This document shows positions 17,727 through 26,420 of a stretch of 64,000 bases of DNA, one piece after another. The notes beneath the pieces were generated by a model. That model saw only the letters and a program-made list of their open reading frames with translations, was not told the DNA's origin and did not search any database. Source of the DNA: JAGVVZ01 sp964372465 (GTDB lineage Archaea; Aenigmatarchaeota; Aenigmatarchaeia; CG10238-14); NCBI GenBank assembly GCA_964372465.1, contig CAYJRA010000002.1:1-64000 (forward strand), written 5' to 3'. How positions within the stretch are numbered: the stretch's first letter is position 1; each line of letters starts with the position of its first letter. A program made the position numbers and the translations under genes.

Positions 17727-19916
17727 ATGGCTGAAAAAGATCTAACAACAAAAGTTCAAGAATTGATGTATAAACCTGATCAGATAAGAAACATAGGGAC
17801 AGTCGCACACATTGATCACGGAAAAACAACATTCTCTGACAATCTACTTTCTGGTGCAGGCATGATTTCTGATGAGTTGGCAGGCAAGCAATTATTCATG
17901 GATTTTGATCCGCAAGAACAGGAAAGAGGAATCACAATATGGGCAGCTAATGCTAGCATGATCCATACATTCAATGACAAGGATTATTTAGTTAATTTAA
18001 TAGACACACCAGGACACGTTGACTTTGGAGGCGATGTAACAAGAGCCATGCGTGCAGTTGACGGGGCTATAGTATTAGTCGACGCTGTTGAGACAATAAT
18101 GCCGCAAACAGAGACTGTTCTGAGACAAGCACTAAAAGAGAGAGTCAGGCCAGTGTTATTCATCAATAAAGTTGATCGTTTAATCAGAGAGCTGAAACTG
18201 ACTCCGGAACAAATGCAACAGAGATTTTTAAAGATCATAAGCGAAGTAAATTATCTGATCCAGAAATATTCAGAAGAAGAATACAGAAATAAATGGTTAG
18301 TCAGCGTAGAAAATGGTTCTGTAGCTTTTGGGTCTGCATTGAGAAAGTGGGGCATATCGTTTCCTTACATGAAAAAAATAGGAATGACGTTCAAGGATAT
18401 TATTGATTTAACAAATGAAGAAAGACAAGATGAATTGGCGAAAAAATCCCCATTACATAAAGTCATTTTAGATATGATTATTACTCATTTGCCGTCTCCA
18501 GTTGATGCTCAAAAATACAGGGTAGGTAAAATATGGCACGGCGATATGGAGAGTGATATAGCTAAAGATATGCTTTCGGTTAATACTAACGGCAAATTAG
18601 CAGCTATAGTCACTAAATTGATGCCCGATCCGCATGCAGGCTATGTAGCTACTGCCAGAATATTTTCAGGTAAGATATCAAGAGGAGACGAAGTTTATTT
18701 AATAGGGCAGCATAAAAAACAGAGAGTTCAGCAAGTAAATGTCTATAAGGGACCTCACAGAGTGCAAGTGGATGAAGTAGTTGCAGGAAATATTGTGGGG
18801 ATTGTGGGTTTAGGTGAAGCGTTTTCTGGAGAAACAATATGCAGCTCAGATTTCATTATCGAGCCGTTCGAGCAGATAACTCACATATTCGAGCCAGTTG
18901 TTACTAAAGCAATAGAACCGAAAAAGCCGCAAGATCTTAACAAACTCATCACATTCTTGAAAAAATTAGAGAGGGAGGACTCTACAATTAAAGTAAAAAT
19001 AAACGAAGAAACAGGCGAATATTTGGTTTCCGGCTTAGGTGAATTACATTTGGATGCTAAAGTTGAAAGAAAATTGAAAGAGCAAGAGATAGAAATTGAA
19101 ACTTCACCCCCGATCGTCGTTTACAGGGAAACTATTAGTGGTAAATCTCCTGAAATAGAGGCAAAATCACCCAACAAGCACAATAAATTTTACATAATCA
19201 TCGAGCCACTGAGTGAAAAAATAATGGACGCCATGGCTAAAGGTGAAATACCTGGCTATGTGGACTTCAAAAAGAAGCATGCAGATGTTTTGAAAAAACT
19301 CATCGATCTGGGCATGGGATCTCAGGAAGTAAAAGGCATATGGCAAATATACAACAAGAACATGATAATGGAGGATACTAAAGGTATTCAGTATTTGAAT
19401 GAAGTAGAAGAGATGCTAAAGGAAGGGTTTAGAAGTGTTATGGATGAAGGGCCGTTGTGCAAAGAGCCTTGTATAGGAGTTAAGATAACACTTGTTAATG
19501 CTGAGTTGCACGAAGATCCAGTTCATAGAGGACCGGGTCAAGTCCTACCCGCAATAAGATCTGGTATTTGGAACGGTATGCTGATGGCAAATTCTAGTCT
19601 TTTAGAGCCTAAGCAGTTTATAAGAATAGACACGCCTACAGAAGAAATGGGAGGCGCAATCAAAGAAATACAAAACAGAAGAGGGCAGATTCTGCAGATG
19701 GAAGAAGAGAGAGGGGTGACGATGATAGAATGCAAGCTTCCTGTATCTGAGATGTTTGGCTTCAACTCCGCTTTGAAATCAGGAACCGGAGGAAAAGGTT
19801 TTTATAGTTTAATTGACGTGATATTTGAGAGATTGCCGAAAGAACTTCAAGATCAGACGGTAATCAAGATAAGAAAAAGAAAAGGTTTGAGCGAGCAATT
19901 ACCAAAACCTGAATAA
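17727..19916 (+). CDS. fusA: Translation elongation factor 2
   Basis: GTPase that drives ribosomal translocation; 729 aa, normal archaeal length. G1 is AHIDHGKTT, G3 is DTPGHVDFGGD and G4 is NKVD, followed by domains II-V. The diphthamide-loop sequence ELHEDPVHRGPGQVLPAIRSG retains the histidine that diphthamide synthesis modifies. A strong AAGGAG lies 10 nt before the ATG. It forms the usual pair with EF-1A, 42 nt downstream. Confidence 0.98.
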   Translation: MAEKDLTTKVQELMYKPDQIRNIGTVAHIDHGKTTFSDNLLSGAGMISDELAGKQLFMDFDPQEQERGITIWAANASMIHTFNDKDYLVNLIDTPGHVDFGGDVTRAMRAVDGAIVLVDAVETIMPQTETVLRQALKERVRPVLFINKVDRLIRELKLTPEQMQQRFLKIISEVNYLIQKYSEEEYRNKWLVSVENGSVAFGSALRKWGISFPYMKKIGMTFKDIIDLTNEERQDELAKKSPLHKVILDMIITHLPSPVDAQKYRVGKIWHGDMESDIAKDMLSVNTNGKLAAIVTKLMPDPHAGYVATARIFSGKISRGDEVYLIGQHKKQRVQQVNVYKGPHRVQVDEVVAGNIVGIVGLGEAFSGETICSSDFIIEPFEQITHIFEPVVTKAIEPKKPQDLNKLITFLKKLEREDSTIKVKINEETGEYLVSGLGELHLDAKVERKLKEQEIEIETSPPIVVYRETISGKSPEIEAKSPNKHNKFYIIIEPLSEKIMDAMAKGEIPGYVDFKKKHADVLKKLIDLGMGSQEVKGIWQIYNKNMIMEDTKGIQYLNEVEEMLKEGFRSVMDEGPLCKEPCIGVKITLVNAELHEDPVHRGPGQVLPAIRSGIWNGMLMANSSLLEPKQFIRIDTPTEEMGGAIKEIQNRRGQILQMEEERGVTMIECKLPVSEMFGFNSALKSGTGGKGFYSLIDVIFERLPKELQDQTVIKIRKRKGLSEQLPKPE

Positions 19917-19958
19917 TATTTAAAGTCTTAATATTATAATCATATTGGAGGTATTAAC

Positions 19959-21239
19959 ATGGCTGAATCAGCAAAAATCAACATAATGACAGCAGGTCAC
20001 GTAGACGCAGGAAAGTCTACATTAATCGGTAGACTATTATTTGATTCTGGAGCTGTCAGAGAAGATCAAATGAGAAAAATGAAAGATCTCGCCAAGGAAT
20101 TAAAAAAAGAAACTTTCGAGTTCGCATTCTTAATGGACAAACTAAAGGAAGAAAGAGAGAGAGGAGTCACAATAGATATAATGCACACGCCTTTCCAATC
20201 AAAGAAACATTATTATACAGTCATTGATGCTCCCGGTCATAGGGATTTCGTCAAGAATATGATTACTGGAGCCAGCCAAGCAGATGCAGCTATTTTAGTT
20301 GTTTCTGCCAAAGAAGGTGAAGGAATTCAGGATCAAACAAAAGAGCATACATTCTTATTGAAAGTTTTGGGCATAAACCAGTTACTTGTAGCTATAAATA
20401 AAATGGACGCTGCTAAATATGACGAGGCTAAATTTAATTCTTTGAGTGCAGATGTAAAGAAGCTGTTGCAATCTGTCGGCTACAAGGTTGAAAATATACA
20501 ATTTGTTCCAGTATCTGCTTTTGCTGGGGATAATGTTTTCAACAAATCTGCTAATATGCCTTGGTACAAAGGTCCGACATTAGTTGATGCCATGGATGGA
20601 AGTATTTCTCCGCCCGAGCAACCAACAGATAAACCTTTGAGAATTCCAATACAGGATGCTTATACTATCACAGGCGTTGGTACAGTTCCTGTAGGCAGAG
20701 TTGATACAGGTATTTTGAAAGTAGGGGATAAGTTAGTATTCATGCCTAGCGGAGCTTTAGGTGAAGTCAAAACAATTGAAATGTTCCACAAACAACAGAA
20801 CGAGGCAAGACCAGGCGACAACATCGGTTTTAATATAAGAGGTATTGGCAAGGGTGATGTTAAGAGAGGAGATGTAGCTGGTCATACCTCAAATCCGCCA
20901 ACAGTTGCTAAAGAATTTACGGCTCAGATTATCGTATTAAATCACCCAACTGTTGTTACTGTTGGTTATACGCCAGTATTCCACTGTGGTACAGCTTCAG
21001 TTGCCTGCAAAGTAGAGGAAATAATTGCAAAGATTGATCCTAAGACAGGCGCTGTCGTGCAAGAGCATCCCGACTTCATCAAAACGGGAGATGCTGCAAG
21101 AATCAGAGTAGTTCCAACCAAGCCGATGGTAGTGGAGAAGCAGTCTGATATACCACAATTAGCAAGATTTGCTATCAGAGATATGGGACAAACGGTTGCA
21201 GCAGGAATTGTTTTGGATGTAGTTAAAGCAACAAAGTAA
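19959..21239 (+). CDS. tuf: Translation elongation factor 1-alpha
   Basis: GTPase that brings aminoacyl-tRNA to the ribosome; 426 aa. G1 GHVDAGKST, G3 DAPGHRDF and G4 NKMD are intact, and the three-domain EF-1A structure is complete to the end (MGQTVAAGIVLDVVKATK). The ATG follows an excellent GGAGGT Shine-Dalgarno. In most archaea ribosomal protein S10 follows directly; here it is 4.3 kb away. Confidence 0.98.
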   Translation: MAESAKINIMTAGHVDAGKSTLIGRLLFDSGAVREDQMRKMKDLAKELKKETFEFAFLMDKLKEERERGVTIDIMHTPFQSKKHYYTVIDAPGHRDFVKNMITGASQADAAILVVSAKEGEGIQDQTKEHTFLLKVLGINQLLVAINKMDAAKYDEAKFNSLSADVKKLLQSVGYKVENIQFVPVSAFAGDNVFNKSANMPWYKGPTLVDAMDGSISPPEQPTDKPLRIPIQDAYTITGVGTVPVGRVDTGILKVGDKLVFMPSGALGEVKTIEMFHKQQNEARPGDNIGFNIRGIGKGDVKRGDVAGHTSNPPTVAKEFTAQIIVLNHPTVVTVGYTPVFHCGTASVACKVEEIIAKIDPKTGAVVQEHPDFIKTGDAARIRVVPTKPMVVEKQSDIPQLARFAIRDMGQTVAAGIVLDVVKATK

Positions 21240-21286
21240 TTTTAGAATTTTGTTTTTTCTTCTGTCTTTATTTTTAGTTAATTGAA

Positions 21287-21664
21287 TTATGGAAAAGGAA
21301 TTTCAGAATAGTTGTCAGTTCTAACAGGTTCACCAATAACAGGTTCTTTATTGTCTATTGGATCATATTCCACTTTTGGTTCAAACTCTAAAACAACATG
21401 TTTTTTACCAGGAGCCCTTCCAGCATATTTTATTGTTCTTACTACTGTTCCAGAATATTTATATCCGCTACCCAAATATCCCAAAGGTAATATATTTCGT
21501 TCTAAATATTCTCCATAAAATTGGTCACCAGCATATAAAAATATTAGAACTTCATGTTTTTCTGGACTGCTGTGATCTTCAGTTGTAAATCTTAAATTAG
21601 GTTCATTTTCTATTAAATAAGCAGACAGATTTGGTGCAGATGGTATCAGAACTTTATTGGACAT
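21287..21664 (-). CDS. Hypothetical protein, 125 aa
   Basis: No family recognised. The protein is soluble and probably beta-rich (EVLIFLYAGDQFYGEYLE; GKKHVVLEFEPKVEY), with a proline-rich end (YSEIPFP). It directly abuts the upstream methyltransferase-like gene on the same strand, so both are almost certainly one operon. The pair lies in the interval that separates EF-1A from S10. Confidence 0.7.
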   Translation of the reverse strand: MSNKVLIPSAPNLSAYLIENEPNLRFTTEDHSSPEKHEVLIFLYAGDQFYGEYLERNILPLGYLGSGYKYSGTVVRTIKYAGRAPGKKHVVLEFEPKVEYDPIDNKEPVIGEPVRTDNYSEIPFP

Positions 21665-22147
21665 TTATTTCTTTTCCCCAACTAATACACTTCCTCCTTC
21701 TTTAATGCTATATCCGTTTTGACTTAACATTTTTCTAACGTCATCTTTAGCAACTTTTTTCCACTGGTCAAATCCATATATTACTACATTTGGAGAATCT
21801 TGAGTTTTTAATGCTTGATCTAATATTCCGATTTGAGCTAAAATAGCAGCCATGAAAGCTACATTAACACCATATTTTTGTTTTGTAATATCTCCTTGGT
21901 CAGGTCCTATTCTGACATCTAAACTTTCATATCTTGCAGCTGCTTTTCTACCAGCTTCTTCATCAAATTCAGCTGCGGTTATGCTTTGGATTTCTACTTT
22001 ATAATATTCTGAAAGAGCATGAGTTATAGGAACTAATTGTTCTGCATCATTATAACCACAGCCCAAATCACCAATTCTACCGTCATATTTAATACCAAAA
22101 TCAGCAGCTTCTTTTACATAATTTTTTGCTTGGGCCAATGTAGACAC
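21665..22147 (-). CDS. Putative small SAM-dependent methyltransferase
   Basis: 160-aa protein with a probable Rossmann-type methyltransferase core. IGDLGCGYND resembles the glycine-rich SAM-binding motif I, DVRIGPDQGDI fits the region around motif III, and VNVAFMAAILAQIG could be motif IV. It lacks a recognisable substrate-binding extension, so the methyl acceptor is unknown. It abuts the 125-aa gene downstream. The fold call rests on motif I and the strand-helix alternation, so it is moderately confident only. Confidence 0.55.
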   Translation of the reverse strand: MSTLAQAKNYVKEAADFGIKYDGRIGDLGCGYNDAEQLVPITHALSEYYKVEIQSITAAEFDEEAGRKAAARYESLDVRIGPDQGDITKQKYGVNVAFMAAILAQIGILDQALKTQDSPNVVIYGFDQWKKVAKDDVRKMLSQNGYSIKEGGSVLVGEKK

Positions 22148-22210
22148 AATAACACCTTTCTAAAGTTTGAATAATAAGCTTTAAATCCTTTTTTTGAACT
22201 TCTGTAGCAA

Positions 22211-23470
22211 CTACTTCTCCCATCTGTTATATGACTTTCTGCTGAATATTTCCAAAAAGAAACTTATGGCCCATAGTGATAGATTGAAAATCATATATGG
22301 AAAGAAAAAGAAGAATGCGATGAAATGTTTCAAATCGGGTTTTGTCAACTTAAAAAACAAAATAAAATTATAGATTGTCGACAGGCTAAAAATTATTACA
22401 GTCATTATTAAGCTGATATTTAACTGGTAATATCCTATTGCTATTCTACCCGTTGTTTCCAGCATGCCAAACAATGAAAACCAGGAAAAGAAATATCTTG
22501 CAACATCCAAAGAGATTATGTTGTTTTTCAGCAAAAAGTATTTTATATAATCACCAAACATCATCATAAGCATTATTGGGACATAAATTATGGCATGTAT
22601 ATACCAATACAAGTGAGTAGGAAAGGAAAATCTCCCCAAATTCTCGCTTTTTCTACTTATTAAAAATTTGAAATTTTTTTTCATGACCTGCAGATTTCCT
22701 CTGCCCCACCTGATCCTCTGTTTTATAAACGATATCAGTGTTTGAGGAACCTCTGTGTACATTACTGCATCACTTACACTAACTGTTCTATAACCAGCCT
22801 TTTTCATTTGCAATACTATATCAACATCTTCCGTTAGCGTATCAGAACTATATCCGTTTATTTTTAATAAGACATTTTTTTTCAATGCTGCAAAGCCAGG
22901 CAAGAATGAGTTGGCATTAACCTTTGTGCAAACCAACCTCCAACCAGAAGATAGTATGTATTCAAAATCTTGAAACCACGTTAATATGTTACTGTTTCTC
23001 CTAGCTCTTATTATACCTGCGACGCCACCCACATCCTTATCAGATAATGGTTGAACTATTTTAATCAAACTATTTTCATCGACAACAGAATCAGCATCTA
23101 ATGTCACTATAACACCGTATTTTGAAATTTTAACAGCCTCGTTGATACCCCCTGCTTTTCCAACATGATTCAAGTTAAGGAGTTTTACATATGCATATTT
23201 TTTAGCTATTTTAGATACGATCTTACCAGTGTTGTCTTTAGAACCATCATTTACAACAATTATTTCTCTATCATTGGGATATTTTGTATCAATAATACTC
23301 ATTACGGATTTTTCTATTATTTTTTCTTCATTATACGCGGGCAGTATTATGGAAATTTTCGGTGCATATCTTCTATTTGATTTTTTTTCAGGCAGCAGCA
23401 AAATAATTATCCAACCAGTGTACATAGCGCTAAGGATAACCATGATTACAAGCAACACATTCTGAATCAT
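22211..23470 (-). CDS. Family 2 glycosyltransferase, membrane-embedded
   Basis: 419-aa processive-type GT2 enzyme, related to cellulose or hyaluronan synthases, probably making or extending a surface polysaccharide. One N-terminal membrane helix is followed by the cytoplasmic catalytic domain: VVNDGSKDNT, the DxD-type TLDADS, the catalytic LTEDVD and KQRIRWGRGN matching the QxxRW motif that binds the growing chain. At least three membrane helices follow. It starts 1 nt after the stop of a second GT2 gene, so the two are cotranscribed and may act in one pathway. Confidence 0.9.
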   Translation of the reverse strand: MIQNVLLVIMVILSAMYTGWIIILLLPEKKSNRRYAPKISIILPAYNEEKIIEKSVMSIIDTKYPNDREIIVVNDGSKDNTGKIVSKIAKKYAYVKLLNLNHVGKAGGINEAVKISKYGVIVTLDADSVVDENSLIKIVQPLSDKDVGGVAGIIRARRNSNILTWFQDFEYILSSGWRLVCTKVNANSFLPGFAALKKNVLLKINGYSSDTLTEDVDIVLQMKKAGYRTVSVSDAVMYTEVPQTLISFIKQRIRWGRGNLQVMKKNFKFLISRKSENLGRFSFPTHLYWYIHAIIYVPIMLMMMFGDYIKYFLLKNNIISLDVARYFFSWFSLFGMLETTGRIAIGYYQLNISLIMTVIIFSLSTIYNFILFFKLTKPDLKHFIAFFFFFPYMIFNLSLWAISFFLEIFSRKSYNRWEK

Positions 23471-23471
23471 T

Positions 23472-24749
23472 TTAATTGCCTTTAGACTTAAAAATAGAGA
23501 AATTACCCAGCTTCGGTGTTCTTATCCAACCCATCTTTTTGCCCGCCAATGCTTGTATGACAGCTAAAGAATTTGTCGTGGCTATCACAATACCTACTGT
23601 TAATGCTCCTAGAAATACAGATTTAATCATTCTTAAATTGTCTTCTCTTCTTAGGGCTAAAATAGTCGTCGCCATGAATCCACCGGTTGCAATAAATGTT
23701 CCAAAGAATCGTTTAAAATCATCCAGAGTCAAAGGATGTGGTTCTCCTGTGAGCATGCTTATGACACCCATTGCCGTCATCCCGATTATAAAGAAAGTCC
23801 CCACATTACCGAGAGTTGTGAACGTTAGCATAATTCTCTGTAAAAATGTAAAAGTCTTACTGGACCAAATATTGGTTGCGTGATCAATGAAGGCTCTCGT
23901 ATTACCATAGGCCCATCTCATTTGTTGTTTAATGAAACTATTGAGAGTGAATGGTAACTCTCCACTAGACTTCAAATCAGATAAATAAACACTTTTATAA
24001 CCAGCCTTGAACGTTTTCAATGAAAGATCTGTGTCTTCTGTAATGCTTTTTTCATTCCACCCCCCAAGCTTCAATATGAGATCTTTTCTAATAGCGCCGT
24101 GAGTCCCGCAGAAGAAAGGAATATTCAATTTATCGTTTATTGTTATGATGCATTGATGGTATATCATTAAAAACGTAGATGCAATTTTTGTGATAATGTT
24201 TTGGTTGGGATTAATATATCCCATTCTCGACTGGACTATTCCTATTTTTGGATCTTCAATTATAGGAGTAACTATTCTTTTCAAAAATGTTTTAGGTGAT
24301 GTGAAATCAGAATCAAAAAGAACAATTATTTCACCTTTGGTATGCTTCAGAATGTTGTTTAGCGCGCCGGGCTTGAAACCATTTCTATTATCCCTATGGA
24401 CAACCTTGATTTTGTTTGGATAATTTGAAGCAAATTTAGTTATGAGATTAGTGACTTTTTTATCCGTGCTGTCATCAGCCACTATTACATCAAACTTATC
24501 GTCAGGATAGTCAAATTTCAGGCAATTCTTCAATAATCTAACTGCGATTGGATCATTGTATGTTGCAATCTGGATTGTAACAGAAGGCCATTCTTCAGTA
24601 TCGTTTTTCTGCCTGTATTTGTTTGGCTTTAGAAAAATATTAGTTAATGCTAGTATATAAAATACAACAGAGAGAAATATAACTGGGACTAAGAAAATGT
24701 GATATAGAAAAAAGCTGGTTTCATACAATATAGGAATTCCCATATACAT
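23472..24749 (-). CDS. Family 2 glycosyltransferase, membrane-embedded
   Basis: 425-aa GT2 protein like its neighbour. An N-terminal membrane helix (about 15-38) precedes the catalytic domain, with VADDSTDKK, FDSDFTSPK (DxD), ITEDTDLSLKTF and KQQMRWAYGN (QxxRW). Four or so membrane helices follow. It is first in the two-gene operon, reading away from the thioredoxin-like gene that starts on the opposite strand 34 nt from its start. The sugar donor and product are unknown. Confidence 0.9.
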   Translation of the reverse strand: MYMGIPILYETSFFLYHIFLVPVIFLSVVFYILALTNIFLKPNKYRQKNDTEEWPSVTIQIATYNDPIAVRLLKNCLKFDYPDDKFDVIVADDSTDKKVTNLITKFASNYPNKIKVVHRDNRNGFKPGALNNILKHTKGEIIVLFDSDFTSPKTFLKRIVTPIIEDPKIGIVQSRMGYINPNQNIITKIASTFLMIYHQCIITINDKLNIPFFCGTHGAIRKDLILKLGGWNEKSITEDTDLSLKTFKAGYKSVYLSDLKSSGELPFTLNSFIKQQMRWAYGNTRAFIDHATNIWSSKTFTFLQRIMLTFTTLGNVGTFFIIGMTAMGVISMLTGEPHPLTLDDFKRFFGTFIATGGFMATTILALRREDNLRMIKSVFLGALTVGIVIATTNSLAVIQALAGKKMGWIRTPKLGNFSIFKSKGN

Positions 24750-24783
24750 TACATAAAAAGATTAAAATTTAAACGTAGATTTT

Positions 24784-25443
24784 ATGAGAAAAGACATAAA
24801 AAAAGCATATGTTTTAGCCGCTTTTCTTTCTTTAGTTTTATATTCTGTCGGCATTTTTACTGGTTTTATGATACAAAAGTCAGCCCTGAAATTTACTGAA
24901 AAAGAGGTAACTTCTCTCCAAAGAAGGATAGAAAACCTTCAATTGGAGTATGTTTATCTGAGCACATCCAACGACAAACTCAACTGTAAATTCTTGTCTG
25001 CCCTGTTGGATGATACTTCCAAGGAAATGTGGTTTGTGAGAGACGAATTGGTGAAATTGGAAAGTGACCCCAAGAATGTTGATTTGAACAATTATAAGGA
25101 GTTGAAGAGAGATTATTCTTTAGTTTCAACCAGAGCATGGATACTTAATTCTGTCATTAAAGAGAAGTGTGACGAGGGTGTTGCCGTGGTACTTTACTTC
25201 TATTCCATACCGTGTGATAAATGTCTGGAGCAAGGTAATATTCTTGATGATTTAAGATCTGATTTTGGTTCTAAATTAAGGGTATTTGTTCTTGATATGG
25301 GAATAGATGAGCCTATAGTTAAGACATTAAAAAGTACATATTTAATAACGGAAACACCTTCCATGGTTATAGGGAATCAAACATTTCAGGGTTTTGTAGA
25401 TAAAAACATGTTAAAAGACGCTATCGAATATCATTTGAAATAA
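24784..25443 (+). CDS. Membrane-anchored thioredoxin-like protein
   Basis: 219-aa protein with an N-terminal membrane helix (about 8-30), then a coiled-coil-like helical spacer, then a thioredoxin-type domain in the last 95 residues. The redox pair is CDKC (YSIPCDKCLEQGN), and ETPSMVIGNQTFQGFVDK fits the cis-proline region of the fold. It probably faces the outside and exchanges disulfides. It is divergent from the glycosyltransferase operon and precedes the S10 promoter. A second, larger set of extracytoplasmic thioredoxin proteins lies at 43-46 kb. Confidence 0.75.
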   Translation: MRKDIKKAYVLAAFLSLVLYSVGIFTGFMIQKSALKFTEKEVTSLQRRIENLQLEYVYLSTSNDKLNCKFLSALLDDTSKEMWFVRDELVKLESDPKNVDLNNYKELKRDYSLVSTRAWILNSVIKEKCDEGVAVVLYFYSIPCDKCLEQGNILDDLRSDFGSKLRVFVLDMGIDEPIVKTLKSTYLITETPSMVIGNQTFQGFVDKNMLKDAIEYHLK

Positions 25444-25473
25444 TTCCAAAACATGGTATTTTGCAGAACTAAG

Positions 25474-25559
25474 AGCTTTGTGCCCAACCTTTATTTCTAT
25501 TGACTTTAGATGCAAATGACTTAAGGTGCAAAGCTAGAACTAAAAGAAACTATTTAAAT
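25474..25559 (+). promoter_or_regulatory. Inverted repeat followed by TATA element, copy 2 (S10 promoter)
   Basis: AGCTTTGTGCC (25474-25484) can pair with GGTGCAAAGCT (25525-25535), 11 bp with two G-T wobbles. Eleven bases later comes AAACTATTTAAAT (25547-25559), the TATA element for S10. The outer arms, the gap and the 13-mer match the element at 8349-8428 upstream of 5S rRNA. Confidence 0.5.
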
Positions 25560-25590
25560 ATACATTTTTCTCATATTATGAAGTGATTGT

Positions 25591-25911
25591 ATGCAGATGG
25601 CCAGAATAAAACTATCAGGCAGAAATCCACAGGAATTGGATAATACTTGTACAGAAATAATAGGCATAGCAAAGAAATTTGGTGTAGATTGGAGAGGACC
25701 AATACCTCTGCCTACAAAAAAGTTAAAAGTAACAACAATGAAAACACCTTGTGGTGATGGAACAGGTCATGGCAACACAACATTTGATAGATGGGAAATG
25801 AGAATTCATAAAAGAGTTATTGACATGCAGGCAGATGATAGAGCACTGAGACAAGTATTGAGAGTTCAGATACCACAGAATATTCATATTTCTATAAAAC
25901 TTGAAGAATGA
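25591..25911 (+). CDS. rps10: Ribosomal protein S10 (uS10)
   Basis: 106-aa small-subunit protein. Typical archaeal sequence: MARIKLSGRNPQELDNTC, GPIPLPTKKLKVTTMKTPCGDG and DRWEMRIHKRVIDM. The ATG is placed by GTGAT three bases upstream. It usually follows EF-1A directly; here it has its own promoter. Confidence 0.97.
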   Translation: MQMARIKLSGRNPQELDNTCTEIIGIAKKFGVDWRGPIPLPTKKLKVTTMKTPCGDGTGHGNTTFDRWEMRIHKRVIDMQADDRALRQVLRVQIPQNIHISIKLEE

Positions 25912-25952
25912 TTTTTTACATTTATTAATAATAAAACATAAACTATTCGAAT

Positions 25953-26420
25953 ATGTTCCCATTTGGTCATATAGGATTCACTGCGTTTTTTGCTAATTTG
26001 TTGTCTTTGAATATTATATTTGCAATAATAGGGTCCCAGATACCAGATTTGATAGATAAACCACTAAACATGGTTGGCATATTACCAAATGCGAGAAACA
26101 TAGGCCACACACTATTTACTGCTGGTCTGATACTGTTAATTTCATATATATTAACAAAAAAGAAAACATTCTCTATTTCTCTCGCTTTTGGGTCACTGAT
26201 GCATTTGTTTGAAGATATACCATATTTTATTCCGTGGTTTTATCCTTTTATAAAATATAATTTTCCACGAGAATCATTCGGAATCACTTACGGTCTTGTC
26301 TGGTTTATGTTTGATGTTGCTGGTTTGATCCTTTTGTATCATGTTTATAAAAATAATTTTGAGTTTAGAAGATACGTGTCTAATATTTTAAATGGATTAA
26401 AAAACAAATTAAAAATGTGA
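25953..26420 (+). CDS. Integral membrane protein of the YdjM-type metal-dependent hydrolase family
   Basis: 155-aa protein with about four membrane helices. The family pattern of histidine and aspartate residues is visible: GHIGFTAFFAN near the start, SQIPDLIDKP, NIGHTLFTAG and FGSLMHLFEDIPYF. These likely bind metal at the membrane surface. The substrate is unknown; relatives are annotated as LexA-binding inner membrane hydrolases, a name with little biochemical support in archaea. Its stop overlaps the GTG of the DNA polymerase gene, so the two are cotranslated. Confidence 0.7.
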   Translation: MFPFGHIGFTAFFANLLSLNIIFAIIGSQIPDLIDKPLNMVGILPNARNIGHTLFTAGLILLISYILTKKKTFSISLAFGSLMHLFEDIPYFIPWFYPFIKYNFPRESFGITYGLVWFMFDVAGLILLYHVYKNNFEFRRYVSNILNGLKNKLKM

